Assembly: GCA_910573755.1 (NCBI GenBank)
Contig: CAJTBO010000002.1
Span: 62,001-126,000, forward strand
Length of the DNA: 64,000 bases
DNA from: Lachnospiraceae bacterium
GTDB lineage: Bacteria > Bacillota > Clostridia > Lachnospirales > Lachnospiraceae
Direction: 5' to 3'
In this document: positions 37,512 to 47,679 of the stretch, piece after piece
Position numbering within the stretch: position 1 is the stretch's first letter
Layout of the letters: the number at the start of each line of letters is the position of its first letter
The notes under the pieces: generated by a model
The model's database searches: none
Told to the model about the DNA's origin: nothing
Seen by the model: the letters and a program-made list of their open reading frames with translations, nothing else
Position numbers and translations under genes: made by a program

Positions 37512-38705
37512 TTAAAAGTCATAATCATTGAATCTGTTCAGTGCATACAGAAACCTGTCCGCAAGAAGGGTGTGTCCTTTTTCATTCAGTAAAACATTGT
37601 CTTTCAGATAATCATCTGCAATTTCTTCATAGACACTGCCGTAAAAGTTATCCACAAAGGTGACATGGTGGTCCATACAGGTCTGAGACTGGAGCCCGAT
37701 ATAATTGGACATAGGCTCTTCCAAAACCTCGGTGGTGAAAGAGGAGGTATAGTTTCCGTTCTCGTCTACGGCGTAGGCATAGGTGGGCGACATCACGATG
37801 ACCCTGACATGGGGGAGAAACTCCCGGATCAGATCCAGCCCGGCGCTTAGTGCGCCGCAGTATAAAGTGGGATCGGATTCTTTATCGATATCGTAAGAGC
37901 CCCTCTGATCCAGATAATCAGCCCCGTCATAATAAATGCAGAGCACATCCAGTTCATTGTAGTCGATGGACTGTAAAAGATCCAGAGATTCCTTTACATC
38001 CTCCGGAAAGCCGCCTAAATCCCGTTCCGCCCAGGAAATGGTCTTGGTGTTGTCTATTGTGAAGATCGTACACAGGTTATAAAAGGAAAACGCATCATAG
38101 ATAAAGGTATCCTTATAGGTGTCGTTCTTCATACTCATATAAGAGCCGGGGATGGCGCAGTTGTAAACCGTGGCGCCGGTTTTTTCCTGTACGATATTTG
38201 CGATGTTGCTGTCAGAGTCTTTCCCGTCCGCAAGAGAACCGTTTCCGAGAAACAGGATGCGCAGATCGCTGTCTTTTTCTTTCTGGCTGGTGTCGGAGGA
38301 ATCCAGCGGCACAATGGAGTCGAGAGGCTCCGTATCAAAAGAGAGCGTGGTATCATTCTCGCGCTCTGTGCTCTCGCGGACCCGCTTGTCCCAGAAGAGC
38401 AGTTTGAAAGCAATGGTCACAAAGACAAGAGCGATCAGGGAAAGCAGGATAACCTGAAAATTGATCCGCATTTTTTTCTTTTTGCGGGAGGACTTTCCGG
38501 AAGATGATTTTTTTGGAGCGGATCCCCCGGGGGAAGGTCTGTGCGAAGCGGACTGTTTTTTGGAAACGGGTCCGGCATGAGCTTCCTCGTTTGCCTCCAG
38601 TTCTGCTTCAAGCTCGTCCAGAGTGCTCTCTTCCAGATCGATCCATTCCGGCTCTTTGGAACGCCGTTTTTTATGATCGGATATATTTTGATTGTTTTTT
38701 GTCAT
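37512..38705 (-). CDS. SGNH-family protein with degenerate catalytic motifs (likely inactive)
   Basis: A 397-residue protein: an 80-residue acidic then Lys/Ser-rich cytoplasmic tail, one membrane segment (about 82-104), and an external SGNH-like domain. It aligns with the two intact paralogues here (VYNCAIPGS, SPTYAYAVDENG, TFVDNFYG), but block I reads GNGS rather than GDS, block III reads DGAD rather than GxND, and block V reads DNVL (369-372) where the paralogues have DATH or DGMH, so the catalytic His is Leu. It may bind rather than cleave glycans, or act on a partner. It stands alone on the minus strand with AGAAAGG before the start. Confidence 0.7.
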   Translation of the reverse strand: MTKNNQNISDHKKRRSKEPEWIDLEESTLDELEAELEANEEAHAGPVSKKQSASHRPSPGGSAPKKSSSGKSSRKKKKMRINFQVILLSLIALVFVTIAFKLLFWDKRVRESTERENDTTLSFDTEPLDSIVPLDSSDTSQKEKDSDLRILFLGNGSLADGKDSDSNIANIVQEKTGATVYNCAIPGSYMSMKNDTYKDTFIYDAFSFYNLCTIFTIDNTKTISWAERDLGGFPEDVKESLDLLQSIDYNELDVLCIYYDGADYLDQRGSYDIDKESDPTLYCGALSAGLDLIREFLPHVRVIVMSPTYAYAVDENGNYTSSFTTEVLEEPMSNYIGLQSQTCMDHHVTFVDNFYGSVYEEIADDYLKDNVLLNEKGHTLLADRFLYALNRFNDYDF

Positions 38706-38894
38706 GTTCTGTGAAACCTTTCTGAAATAGGATCGGGAAAGTTTCCCTTTTATTTATTGTTCGTGTTATGAAATAGGGTGTGGAAAGCGGCCGTTAATTA
38801 TGCAGAGGACTGCCTGCGGTGTACGGTGTGCTTTTTTGTTCCCGTGTATATAAGATTCTCGAAAAGAGGGAAAAGTTTACATACAGGGTCTTTT

Positions 38895-38946
38895 ATGAAA
38901 AAAGACCATAACAGAACGGCATTTTCATCCTGTTATGGCCTTTTAA
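38895..38946 (-). terminator. Bidirectional-looking intrinsic terminator
   Basis: Arms GACCATAACAG (38904-38914) and CTGTTATGGCC (38930-38940) form an 11-bp stem with one G-U pair. On the minus strand it is followed by TTTTTTC, ending the zinc-ribbon transcript; on the plus strand a TTTT run follows. The 311-base gap between 38706 and 39016 contains this and no convincing gene. Confidence 0.75.
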
Positions 38947-39016
38947 AAATACAGTTTTTCTGTATTTTTCCCATATTCAGTTTTTAAGTAGGCGAGACAT
39001 ATCTTTGGAATGTCTC

Positions 39017-39331
39017 TCAGTTGGTTGCAGCGAGGCCGATGAGGGTTCTTTTTGTATCAAACGGGTAGATGTTATCCGGTGTCTGGGTGAGCAGTTCCTT
39101 GTACCACTTACTGTACTTGTACATCCGGTAGGTGGTACTGAGTTTTGCGAGCCGCTCGGGGTCTTTGAGGCGTGCCGTGAAAGCAGCCCGTTCCTCCCGG
39201 GACATATTTGTGTAATCCAGATAAGAGATCTGTAATTCGGCAAGAGGCGCTTCGCATCTTGGACAGGACATTTTATGCCCGTTTAACATATGAACCTTCT
39301 GGCAACGCTTACAATAATGCATGTACATCAT
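39017..39331 (-). CDS. Small zinc-ribbon protein
   Basis: A 104-residue protein. An N-terminal zinc ribbon has the two cysteine pairs CKRC and CPRC separated by about 17 residues; the rest is helical and basic (YKYSKWYKELL). I recognise no specific function; small zinc ribbons of this type often bind nucleic acid or proteins. ATG 39331 follows GGGGA at about 8 bases on the minus strand, so I prefer it over a TTG seven codons earlier. Its promoter overlaps an operator-like palindrome, and a good terminator follows. Confidence 0.65.
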   Translation of the reverse strand: MMYMHYCKRCQKVHMLNGHKMSCPRCEAPLAELQISYLDYTNMSREERAAFTARLKDPERLAKLSTTYRMYKYSKWYKELLTQTPDNIYPFDTKRTLIGLAATN

Positions 39332-39377
39332 GAAAAATTCCCCTTTTTTCAAAAAAATATTGTAATACGTTAGTTAA

Positions 39378-39406
39378 ATTCTGGCAGTTTTTGCCAGAAA
39401 AGTCAA
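39378..39406 (-). promoter_or_regulatory. Promoter with operator-like palindrome
   Basis: On the minus strand TTGACT (39401-39406) and CAGAAT (39378-39383) are 17 bases apart. Between and over them lies a perfect inverted repeat, TTCTGGCA-N5-TGCCAGAA (39379-39399). A protein bound there would block the polymerase directly. The zinc-ribbon gene begins 47 bases downstream. The regulator is unknown. Confidence 0.5.
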
Positions 39407-39463
39407 TAGTTTTTCCTTTTTTTCATCGACAAAATGCAAACTTTTGGAAGTTGCAGGGAATCC

Positions 39464-39492
39464 TTGAATTAGAAGGAAAAAAGTGCTACAAT
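39464..39492 (+). promoter_or_regulatory. Sigma-A promoter for the lysozyme-rhamnose-export operon
   Basis: TTGAAT (39464-39469) and TACAAT (39487-39492) are 17 bases apart. Transcription would start near 39499, giving a leader of about 60 bases before ATG 39559. It is divergent to the zinc-ribbon promoter, 58 bases away. Confidence 0.65.
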
Positions 39493-39558
39493 ATTACAGA
39501 TATTGTGTATAAGGGAAAATAGCGGGATTCCGCAAAAACAGAAAGGTTACATAAGTTT

Positions 39559-42489
39559 ATGAGTTTATTTGGGAAAGGAAAGAAGCAGAAAAAATACCGG
39601 GATAGAGAATTTTCGGGAAAAAGAAAGTATTTTTCCGAAACAGATGATTATGAAGACGAGTATGAGGAAGACGAATACTATGAGGATGAACCGGACGACG
39701 GATATTATGAGGATGAGGAATATTACGGGGACGGGGAGCAGGATGAGTATGCAGGGGAGGAATACGGCGGAGAAGAGCCTTATGAATATATAAGGGACAA
39801 GTATTATGAACCTGAAGAGTCCGAAGATTATATAAGGGACGAATATTATGAGACGGGGGAAGCCGACGGCAGTGAGTATTATGAAGAGGAATACTACGGC
39901 GATGACACGGACTACTATGGAGAGAGCGATGATGAAGGGGGCTTTGACGATGATGACGACGAAGACCTGTATTATGTAGATGACGGGGAATACGAAGACT
40001 ATGATGATGACGAGGACGACGATGATTTCGTAACATACCGCAAGAAAAAGGGAGTGGCGGGTGCTGTCCTTGCTTTCCGTAATCTCCCTCTGATCGATAA
40101 AGTAATTGCCTTTACAGGGGTGGCGGTGCTCGTCTTTGCGGTGCTTACAGGCACGATCTTTATCGCGGCAAGAAATGAGGACAAAGCCGTGGCGGCTTTT
40201 GCGGAAGTGGGCACTTCTCTGGACGGTATAGAAATTATCGGTGAGAGCGGCCTTCTGGCGGTGGCGGATGCCCAGCTTGCGAAGGAAACGGCGGCGGAAG
40301 TAGAAGAAGAGATACAGGTAGTGGAAGAGGAAACGGTTAAGGGAGCTAACGTTGCACTGAAGATGACTTCCATTGTAAAGGATTTAAAGATCAAGTTTGT
40401 CAATACGGCATCCGATAAGCTGATCGCGAATGTGCCTTTTCAGGTGGAGATCACAACCCCTTCCAATAAAACGGAAACCTGGACGGATGACGACAGGGAT
40501 GGCGTGATCTATAAGGAGAATATTGAAGCCGGTACTTATAAGGTGAAGATGGTGGAACTGACCGGGGAAGGATATTCGGATTACAAGGTTTCCGCAGAAA
40601 CGCAGAGCGTAGAGGTAAAGGCAAATATTGACTATAAGAAAGTAGATGTCAAAGAAGAGATCAAGACAGAAGCGGAAGTCAATGCGGCGGTGGAAGATAC
40701 GGCTGTTGCCGAAGTGGTGGAAGAGTCCAAGCTGACGGATACGGTGCCGTTTGTGAAGTCTACCCAGACCGGCGGCGGACAGGTTTCCTATACGAAAATC
40801 GATAAGAACACGATCAGGGAGCCGGGAGCAACGGCGTCTATTGAGACGACAGGGTATTATCTGATGACGCAGGGAAGGGATGTCAGCGGGAATAATCCGC
40901 CAGCCCCGGTGCTTACCATTGATAAAGGGCCTATCAATATAAAGGTCGGGGAAACAGCGGCAATAACGGTCAAAGAAAATACGGCAGGTACCATTGCCTG
41001 GTCTTCCAACAATGAAAATGTTGCATCCGTGGACGGCAATGGCAAGGTAACGGGCAAAGCTGCGGGTACGGCAGCGATCACGGCAAGTGCCGGCGGAATA
41101 GTAGTTAATTGTACCGTCAATGTTACGGCAGACGCAGCTACTCTTACGATCAATCCGTCATCACTGGCACTGTCTGTGGGGGCAAGCGGAACCATCACGG
41201 CGTCGAGCAACCAGAACACGGTTTCCTGGGCATCTTCCGACGCAAGTGTGGCAACGGTTACGCCGGCGTCAGGTACAAAGTCTGCGACGATAAAAGCCTT
41301 GAAGGCGGGAACGGCTAAGATCACGGTAACGGCAGGCGATGCAAGTCCGCAGGTTTGTACCGTGACAGTGACCGACACGGGTGTCAGTGTAGATAAGGCT
41401 TCCGTTCAGATACAGGTGAAAAAGACTGTCGACATCAAGGTGACAACGGTACCTGACAGCGCAAAGATAAAAGAGGTGGTTTCCGGAAAGAAGGAGATCG
41501 CGACGGCTGCCTTTAAGGATAAGACCGTGACGGTGACCGGCGTTGCGTTGGGCGATACGGAGGTTATCATCAGATGTGATAACGGAAAAGAAGTAAAAGT
41601 CGCGGTAAAAGTAGTAAACAATTATGAGCTGGATACCACATCTCTGTTAAAGGATAAAAACGGCAATCAGGTATATGTGCTGGAGAACGGCAAATACCGG
41701 AAAGCGGTATTTGCAGATTATTATAAGTTTACCGAATTTTATCTGGAAACACAGGAAATCCTGTATACAGGCTGGCAGAATATAGGCGGCAAGACCTATT
41801 ATTATCTGGAAAACCATCAGTATGTGACAGGAGAACAGGTGATTCAGGGGGCAAAATATACGTTTGCCAGCGACGGCACTCTGGTGACAAGTTCCGGTAC
41901 GTTCGGAATCGACGTTTCCAAGTGGAACGGCAATATTGACTGGAACAGCGTGAAAGCATCCGGAGCGTCCTATGCGATCATCCGCTGCGGCTACCGCGGC
42001 TCCAGCACAGGCGCGCTGATCACGGATCCGAAGTTTGCGGCAAATATTTCCGGTGCGAATGCGGCGGGGCTGAAGGTGGGCGTATACTTCTTCACGCAGG
42101 CGGTGAATGAGAAGGAAGCGGTGGAGGAGGCTTCCATGGTGCTGGATCTTGTGAAGAAATATAAGATTTCCTATCCGATTTTCCTCGATGTGGAGAGCAG
42201 CGGCGGCAGGGCGGACGGTATTGACAAAGCGACCCGTACCGCAGTATGTAAGGCGTTCTGCGCGACGATTCAGAATTCCGGATACACAGCCGGCGTTTAC
42301 GCGAACAAGACCTGGTTTACCAGTAAGATCGATACGGGAGCGCTCGGATCGTATAAGATCTGGCTGGCACAGTATGCGGCGGCGCCCAGTTACAGCGGAA
42401 GGTATAACCTGTGGCAGTACAGTTCAAAAGGTTCTGTGCCGGGGATCAAAGGAAATGTAGACATGAACCAGAGTTATCTGGGGTATTAA
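39559..42489 (+). CDS. Membrane-anchored GH25 lysozyme with acidic tail, SpaA-like and Big_2 domains
   Basis: A 976-residue protein. Residues about 35-155 are almost only Asp, Glu, Tyr and Gly; a basic patch (YRKKKG) and a membrane segment (about 180-205) follow, so the acidic part should be cytoplasmic. Outside come a helical stalk, a SpaA-like beta domain (about 270-360), Big_2-type repeats (about 455-680), a short cell-wall-binding repeat with TGWQNIGGKTYYY, and a C-terminal GH25 muramidase domain. Catalytic acids are probably Asp785 (GIDVSKW), Asp877 and Glu879 (FLDVES). GH25 cuts the MurNAc-GlcNAc bond. The gene opens the rhamnose/export operon, which suggests local wall opening or attachment of the new polymer. 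Confidence 0.85.
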   Translation: MSLFGKGKKQKKYRDREFSGKRKYFSETDDYEDEYEEDEYYEDEPDDGYYEDEEYYGDGEQDEYAGEEYGGEEPYEYIRDKYYEPEESEDYIRDEYYETGEADGSEYYEEEYYGDDTDYYGESDDEGGFDDDDDEDLYYVDDGEYEDYDDDEDDDDFVTYRKKKGVAGAVLAFRNLPLIDKVIAFTGVAVLVFAVLTGTIFIAARNEDKAVAAFAEVGTSLDGIEIIGESGLLAVADAQLAKETAAEVEEEIQVVEEETVKGANVALKMTSIVKDLKIKFVNTASDKLIANVPFQVEITTPSNKTETWTDDDRDGVIYKENIEAGTYKVKMVELTGEGYSDYKVSAETQSVEVKANIDYKKVDVKEEIKTEAEVNAAVEDTAVAEVVEESKLTDTVPFVKSTQTGGGQVSYTKIDKNTIREPGATASIETTGYYLMTQGRDVSGNNPPAPVLTIDKGPINIKVGETAAITVKENTAGTIAWSSNNENVASVDGNGKVTGKAAGTAAITASAGGIVVNCTVNVTADAATLTINPSSLALSVGASGTITASSNQNTVSWASSDASVATVTPASGTKSATIKALKAGTAKITVTAGDASPQVCTVTVTDTGVSVDKASVQIQVKKTVDIKVTTVPDSAKIKEVVSGKKEIATAAFKDKTVTVTGVALGDTEVIIRCDNGKEVKVAVKVVNNYELDTTSLLKDKNGNQVYVLENGKYRKAVFADYYKFTEFYLETQEILYTGWQNIGGKTYYYLENHQYVTGEQVIQGAKYTFASDGTLVTSSGTFGIDVSKWNGNIDWNSVKASGASYAIIRCGYRGSSTGALITDPKFAANISGANAAGLKVGVYFFTQAVNEKEAVEEASMVLDLVKKYKISYPIFLDVESSGGRADGIDKATRTAVCKAFCATIQNSGYTAGVYANKTWFTSKIDTGALGSYKIWLAQYAAAPSYSGRYNLWQYSSKGSVPGIKGNVDMNQSYLGY

Positions 42490-42607
42490 ATTGCGGCAGG
42501 ATTTCCCGAAGCGCATAAGCCGGTCCGGAGATGCGGAGCAGCCGGAAACCGGCTTTGAAAAATGCGTCGTATGGAATCCTGCGGAAATGAGATGGGAGAA
42601 CAGGAGT

Positions 42608-43690
42608 ATGAGAACTTATCTGGTAACAGGCGGGGCCGGTTTCATCGGTTCCAATTATATTCATTACATGCTGAACAGGTATGATAACGAGATTCGTATC
42701 ATCAATGTGGATGCGCTGACCTATGCGGGAAATCTTGAGAATCTGCGCGATGTTGAGAACAGGGACAATTATACCTTCATAAAGGCGGATATCTGTGACA
42801 AGGATGCTATTGGAAAGATCTTTGCGGAGAATGACATTGACAGGGTGGTTCATTTTGCGGCGGAGAGCCATGTGGACAGAAGCATCAGGGAGCCGGAGAT
42901 TTTTATAAAGACCAATGTGCTGGGAACCGCGGTTATGTTGAACTGTGCGAAGGCGGCGTGGGAAAATCCGGACGGCAGCTATAAGGAAGGGAAAAAGTTT
43001 CTGCATGTTTCCACCGATGAAGTGTACGGTTCGCTGGAAAACGACGGGGAATATTTTTATGAGACGACCCCCTATGCGCCGCACAGTCCTTATTCCGCAA
43101 GCAAGGCGAGTTCGGATATGCTGGTAAAGGCTTATATGGATACCTATAAGTTTCCCGCCAATATCACCAACTGTTCCAACAACTACGGCCCTTACCAGTT
43201 CCCGGAAAAGCTGATCCCGCTGATCATCAACAACGCACTGCAGGGGAAAAAGCTGCCGGTATACGGAGACGGAAGGAATGTCAGGGACTGGCTCTATGTG
43301 GAGGATCATGCAAAAGCAATCGATATGGTACAGGAACAGGGCAGGCTGTTTGAAACCTATAATATCGGCGGCCATAATGAGAAACAGAATATTGAGATCG
43401 TTAATATTATCATAGAGACACTGCAGGAGATGCTGCCGGAGGACGATCCGAGAAAAGCGCTTGTGAGCAAGGATCTGATCACCTATGTGGAGGACAGGAA
43501 GGGACATGACAGGCGTTATGCGATCGCGCCGGACAAGATCAGGGCGGAGATCGGCTGGGAGCCGGAGACTATGTTTAAGGAAGGTATCCGCAGGACTATC
43601 GAATGGTTTTTCGGACATGAGGAATGGATGAAAAATGTGACCAGCGGAGACTACCAGAAATATTACGAAGAGATGTATCAGGTGAAGTGA
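42608..43690 (+). CDS. rmlB: dTDP-glucose 4,6-dehydratase
   Basis: A 360-residue extended short-chain dehydrogenase. NAD loop TGGAGFIGSNY, VSTDEVYGS and the YSASKASSD catalytic Tyr-Lys pair are all present; NCSNNYGPYQFPEKLIPL and DHAKAI-like segments complete the RmlB pattern. The product dTDP-4-keto-6-deoxyglucose feeds both RmlC (rhamnose) and WecE (Fuc4N). ATG 42608 has GGGAG 9 bases before; a longer frame from 42491 has no conserved sequence. It is 118 bases after the lysozyme stop and 9 before rmlA. Confidence 0.95.
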   Translation: MRTYLVTGGAGFIGSNYIHYMLNRYDNEIRIINVDALTYAGNLENLRDVENRDNYTFIKADICDKDAIGKIFAENDIDRVVHFAAESHVDRSIREPEIFIKTNVLGTAVMLNCAKAAWENPDGSYKEGKKFLHVSTDEVYGSLENDGEYFYETTPYAPHSPYSASKASSDMLVKAYMDTYKFPANITNCSNNYGPYQFPEKLIPLIINNALQGKKLPVYGDGRNVRDWLYVEDHAKAIDMVQEQGRLFETYNIGGHNEKQNIEIVNIIIETLQEMLPEDDPRKALVSKDLITYVEDRKGHDRRYAIAPDKIRAEIGWEPETMFKEGIRRTIEWFFGHEEWMKNVTSGDYQKYYEEMYQVK

Positions 43691-43699
43691 GGAAGAAAA

Positions 43700-44558
<859 letters not shown>

Positions 44559-44569
<11 letters not shown>

Positions 44570-45908
44570 GATCAAAAGACGCGCCATCCTGATCAGCATC
44601 GGCATGATCCTGCTTGTGGTCATCGTGGCGGTTTCGGGAAATCTGTCCAGATTAAAGAACAGGTTTTCGGAGAAAGAGGAAGAGGAAACGACGGAAAGTG
44701 AGGCGCCATCCCGGATCGCCTCCCTGACGGAGGATGAGGCGGCCGGAGAGGATGGGGAAACGGAAGATTCGGGAAATTACGCAAAAGAGGGATTTGCGGG
44801 TTCCGACCCTTCCCTGCAGGTGGGAGATGACCTGCGCGCCTTTATGCGGGAAGAAACTTTTTTTGACAGGGAACTTACCAGTTACGAAAAGAGACTGCTG
44901 GAGGAAAATGAGAAGGGGCTCTATATTGTGACCACTTCGGTGGAACAGGATCTGAGAATACAGATCCTGGATAACAGCGGTGCGGTTGTGACGGGAGTGC
45001 CCTTTGTGATCAATCTGAAAGATAACGGAAGTTATAAGGATCAGGATAAAGACGGCATTATTTATATAAGCGGCCTCAGAGCCGGGGAATATGAGGTGAC
45101 ACTTTCGGAGGTTGCCGATTACGAAGTACCCAAGCCCACACTTGTGTCAGTAAAGGATAAGGTGGCATATACGGCAATTCCGGATATTACGCTGCTGATG
45201 AAGACAGAGGCGGATATCATAGCGGAAGAAGAGGATACGGAACAGAAAGACGCTCTGGAGGATGCGGATGATACGGAGATCGTAGACATCCGGGATTTAG
45301 GCGGCGAGGGACAGATGGGAATCGATGTCTCTAAATGGAACGGCAGTATTGATTGGGACAGGGTACGGAACGCGGGCATTACATATGCGATCATCCGCTG
45401 CGGTTACCGGGGATCATCCACCGGAGCGCTCGTGGAAGACCCCTATTTCAGGGAAAACATGCAGGGAGCTCTGAATGCGGGGCTGAAAGTGGGCGTGTAT
45501 TTCTTTACACAGGCGACAAGCGAAGTGGAAGCCGTGGAAGAGGCGAGTATGGCGATCGCGCTCTGCAGAGATTATAAGGTGACTTATCCGGTCTTTATTG
45601 ATACGGAGGGCGCCGGCGGAAACGGACGTGCCGACGGACTGGATATCGAGACCAGAACAAAGGTATGTCAGGCGTTCTGTCAGACCGTGGAGGATGCAGG
45701 ATACACCGGCGGTATCTACGGCAGCAGAAACTGGTTCAGGTCAAGGCTGCGGATGGACGCGCTGGAGAACCATGTGATCTGGCTGGCTGAATACCGCGAG
45801 AATCCGGTATATGCGGGGAATTACCATTTCTGGCAGTATACTTCCTCGGGAAGTGTGGACGGTATCGAAGGCAGAGTAGATCTGGACATCAGCTATCTGG
45901 CATATTAG
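44559..45908 (+). CDS. Membrane-anchored GH25 lysozyme (second)
   Basis: A 449-residue protein. A basic N-terminus (KIKRR) and a membrane segment (about 8-27) are followed by an acidic linker, a SpaA-like domain (about residues 120-210) resembling that of the 976-residue lysozyme, another acidic linker, and the GH25 domain from about 250. Probable catalytic acids are Asp256 (GIDVSKW), Asp348 and Glu350 (FIDTEGAGG). ATG 44559 has AGAGG at 6 bases; a TTG two codons earlier is less likely. It lies inside the rml cluster, between rmlA and rmlC, and lacks Big_2 repeats and the long acidic tail. Confidence 0.85.
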
Positions 45909-45941
45909 ATCTTATATGATTTGTTTCATAGGGCGGAGCCC

Positions 45942-45979
45942 GTGCATCCGGGGGATCGAAGATTTCCCGGATGGTGCAC
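45942..45979 (+). repeat. Intergenic hairpin
   Basis: GTGCATCCGGG on the left pairs with CCCGGATGGTGCAC on the right, with a two-base bulge, in the 166-base gap before rmlC. No U-tract follows, so it is probably a palindromic repeat or an RNA-processing site rather than a terminator. No gene is seen in the gap. Confidence 0.45.
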
Positions 45980-46074
45980 TGTGTAGGCAGATGAAGGAAA
46001 ATAATGGAAGAGGAAGCGCCGTGCTTGCACAAAAGCGGATTGAAAGGATAAAAGTGAGATAAGGGGAGCGGAAT

Positions 46075-46638
46075 ATGGGTAAAATAAAAGTGGACACCTG
46101 TGAGATCGAAGGGCTGAAGATAATCACGCCGTCTGTTTTCGGGGACAGCAGAGGTTATTTTATGGAAACCTATCAGTATAATGATTTCAAAGAGGCCGGG
46201 ATCGGGCAGGTATTTGTGCAGGATAATCAGTCTTCTTCCAGAAGAGGCGTGCTTCGGGGACTGCATTTCCAGATCGATTATCCGCAGGATAAGCTGGTCC
46301 GGGTGATCAGGGGAGAAGTCTTTGACGTGGCGGTTGATTTAAGGAAGGGTTCTCCTACCTTCGGGAAATGGCACGGTGAGATTTTGACGGAAGAGAACAA
46401 GAAGCAGTTTTTTATTCCGAAAAATTTTGCCCATGGTTTTCTGGTGCTTTCCAAGACGGCGGAGTTTTGTTATAAATGTTCGGATTTTTATCATGCGAAT
46501 GATGAGGGCGGGATTTATTATGCCGATCCCGAGATCGGGATAGAATGGCCGATTCCGGAGGGAATGGAACTTATTATGTCGGATAAAGATACAAAATGGG
46601 CAGGTTTTTCCGCTTATAAAGAGAATATGGGCGTATAG
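46075..46638 (+). CDS. rmlC: dTDP-4-dehydrorhamnose 3,5-epimerase
   Basis: A 187-residue cupin enzyme. The active-site region RRGVLRGLHFQ has the catalytic histidine; DVAVDLRKGSPTFGKW and FFIPKNFAHGFLVLS complete the family pattern. It converts dTDP-4-keto-6-deoxyglucose to the L-lyxo form, which RmlD then reduces to dTDP-L-rhamnose. No rmlD is present in this window. GGGGAG precedes ATG 46075. Confidence 0.9.
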   Translation: MGKIKVDTCEIEGLKIITPSVFGDSRGYFMETYQYNDFKEAGIGQVFVQDNQSSSRRGVLRGLHFQIDYPQDKLVRVIRGEVFDVAVDLRKGSPTFGKWHGEILTEENKKQFFIPKNFAHGFLVLSKTAEFCYKCSDFYHANDEGGIYYADPEIGIEWPIPEGMELIMSDKDTKWAGFSAYKENMGV

Positions 46639-46651
46639 GAGATTGCCATAA

Positions 46652-47656
46652 ATGAATCATAAGAGAATTTCCAAGAAGATGGGGATCGCCATTTTCTGTT
46701 TGCTTGCCGGGATTATGGCACTGATTATTATACTGCACCATAATTCCTTTGCCGATCCGCAGGAAGAGCTGGTGAAAAAGATCATAGCCTGTGTGCTGAT
46801 CGTTCTTTCCTGTATTATTTTTATCATATTTTATGACAAACTTACGGTACTTCCGGTGGAACTGTTTGAAAACAGGCGGCTGATCTGGAAGCTTGCCAGA
46901 AATGATTTTAAAAAGCGTTATGCGGGCTCCTATCTGGGCATTATCTGGGCGCTTGTACAGCCGGTAGTGACGGTTGTCATGTACTGGTTTGTCTTTGAAA
47001 ATTTTATGGGTTCCAAGGCGCAGTTTTTATCCAGCGGCACCAGTATGCCCTATGTGCTTTTTTTGGCGGCGGGGCTGTGCCCCTGGTTTTATTTTTCGGA
47101 GGCTTTAAACAACGGGACAACGGCGCTTCTTGAATATAATTATCTGGTAAAAAAGGTGGTTTTTAAGATCAGCATCCTGCCGATCATCAAGGTGATCGCG
47201 GCGACCTTTATCCACCTGTTTTTTGTTCTGGTGCTTTTAATCGTGGCGGCATGCTACGGATGTTATCCGACGATCTATACGATACAGATCATTTATTACA
47301 GTTTTTGTACATTTATTCTGGTACTGGGGCTGTCCTATACGACCTGCGCGATCGTCATATTTTTCCGGGATCTGACACAGATTATTTCTATCGTGCTGCA
47401 GGTCGGCATGTGGGCGACGCCGATCCTCTGGAGCATTGCTGTGCTGGAGGACAAGCCGCCAATCTGGAATACCATCATAAAAATAAATCCACTGGTATAT
47501 ATTGTAAATGGATACAGGAGCGCGCTCTGTGAAAAACAGTGGTTTTTTGAGGATTTCTATTCGACCATGTACTTTTGGATCTTTACGGTTGTGGTGTTCG
47601 GGATCGGGGCGCTGATCTTTAAGAGATTGAAGGTGCATTTTGCAGATGTATTGTAA
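46652..47656 (+). CDS. wzm: ABC-2 permease for polysaccharide export
   Basis: A 334-residue permease. The C-terminal 265 residues are a typical Wzm/TagG core with six helices (LARNDFKKRYAGSYLGIIWALVQP-type entry helix, then FLAAGLCPWFYFSEAL). The N-terminal 70 residues add two more hydrophobic segments, which is unusual for the family. With the ATPase encoded next it forms a channel for a finished lipid-linked polymer. TAGGAG precedes the start. It follows rmlC by 13 bases, tying rhamnose supply to export. Confidence 0.9.
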   Translation: MNHKRISKKMGIAIFCLLAGIMALIIILHHNSFADPQEELVKKIIACVLIVLSCIIFIIFYDKLTVLPVELFENRRLIWKLARNDFKKRYAGSYLGIIWALVQPVVTVVMYWFVFENFMGSKAQFLSSGTSMPYVLFLAAGLCPWFYFSEALNNGTTALLEYNYLVKKVVFKISILPIIKVIAATFIHLFFVLVLLIVAACYGCYPTIYTIQIIYYSFCTFILVLGLSYTTCAIVIFFRDLTQIISIVLQVGMWATPILWSIAVLEDKPPIWNTIIKINPLVYIVNGYRSALCEKQWFFEDFYSTMYFWIFTVVVFGIGALIFKRLKVHFADVL

Positions 47657-47679
47657 ATTTTTGGAATAAGGAAGAGTTT

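Noticed and set aside
38778-38987. Small + strand open frame of 69 codons in the gap before the zinc-ribbon gene
   Set aside because: It runs through the terminator hairpin and has no ribosome site or homology.
39557-40036. His- and Arg-rich minus-strand frame opposite the acidic lysozyme tail
   Set aside because: It is the complement of the Asp/Glu/Tyr tract, which is in one frame with the SpaA-like and GH25 domains.
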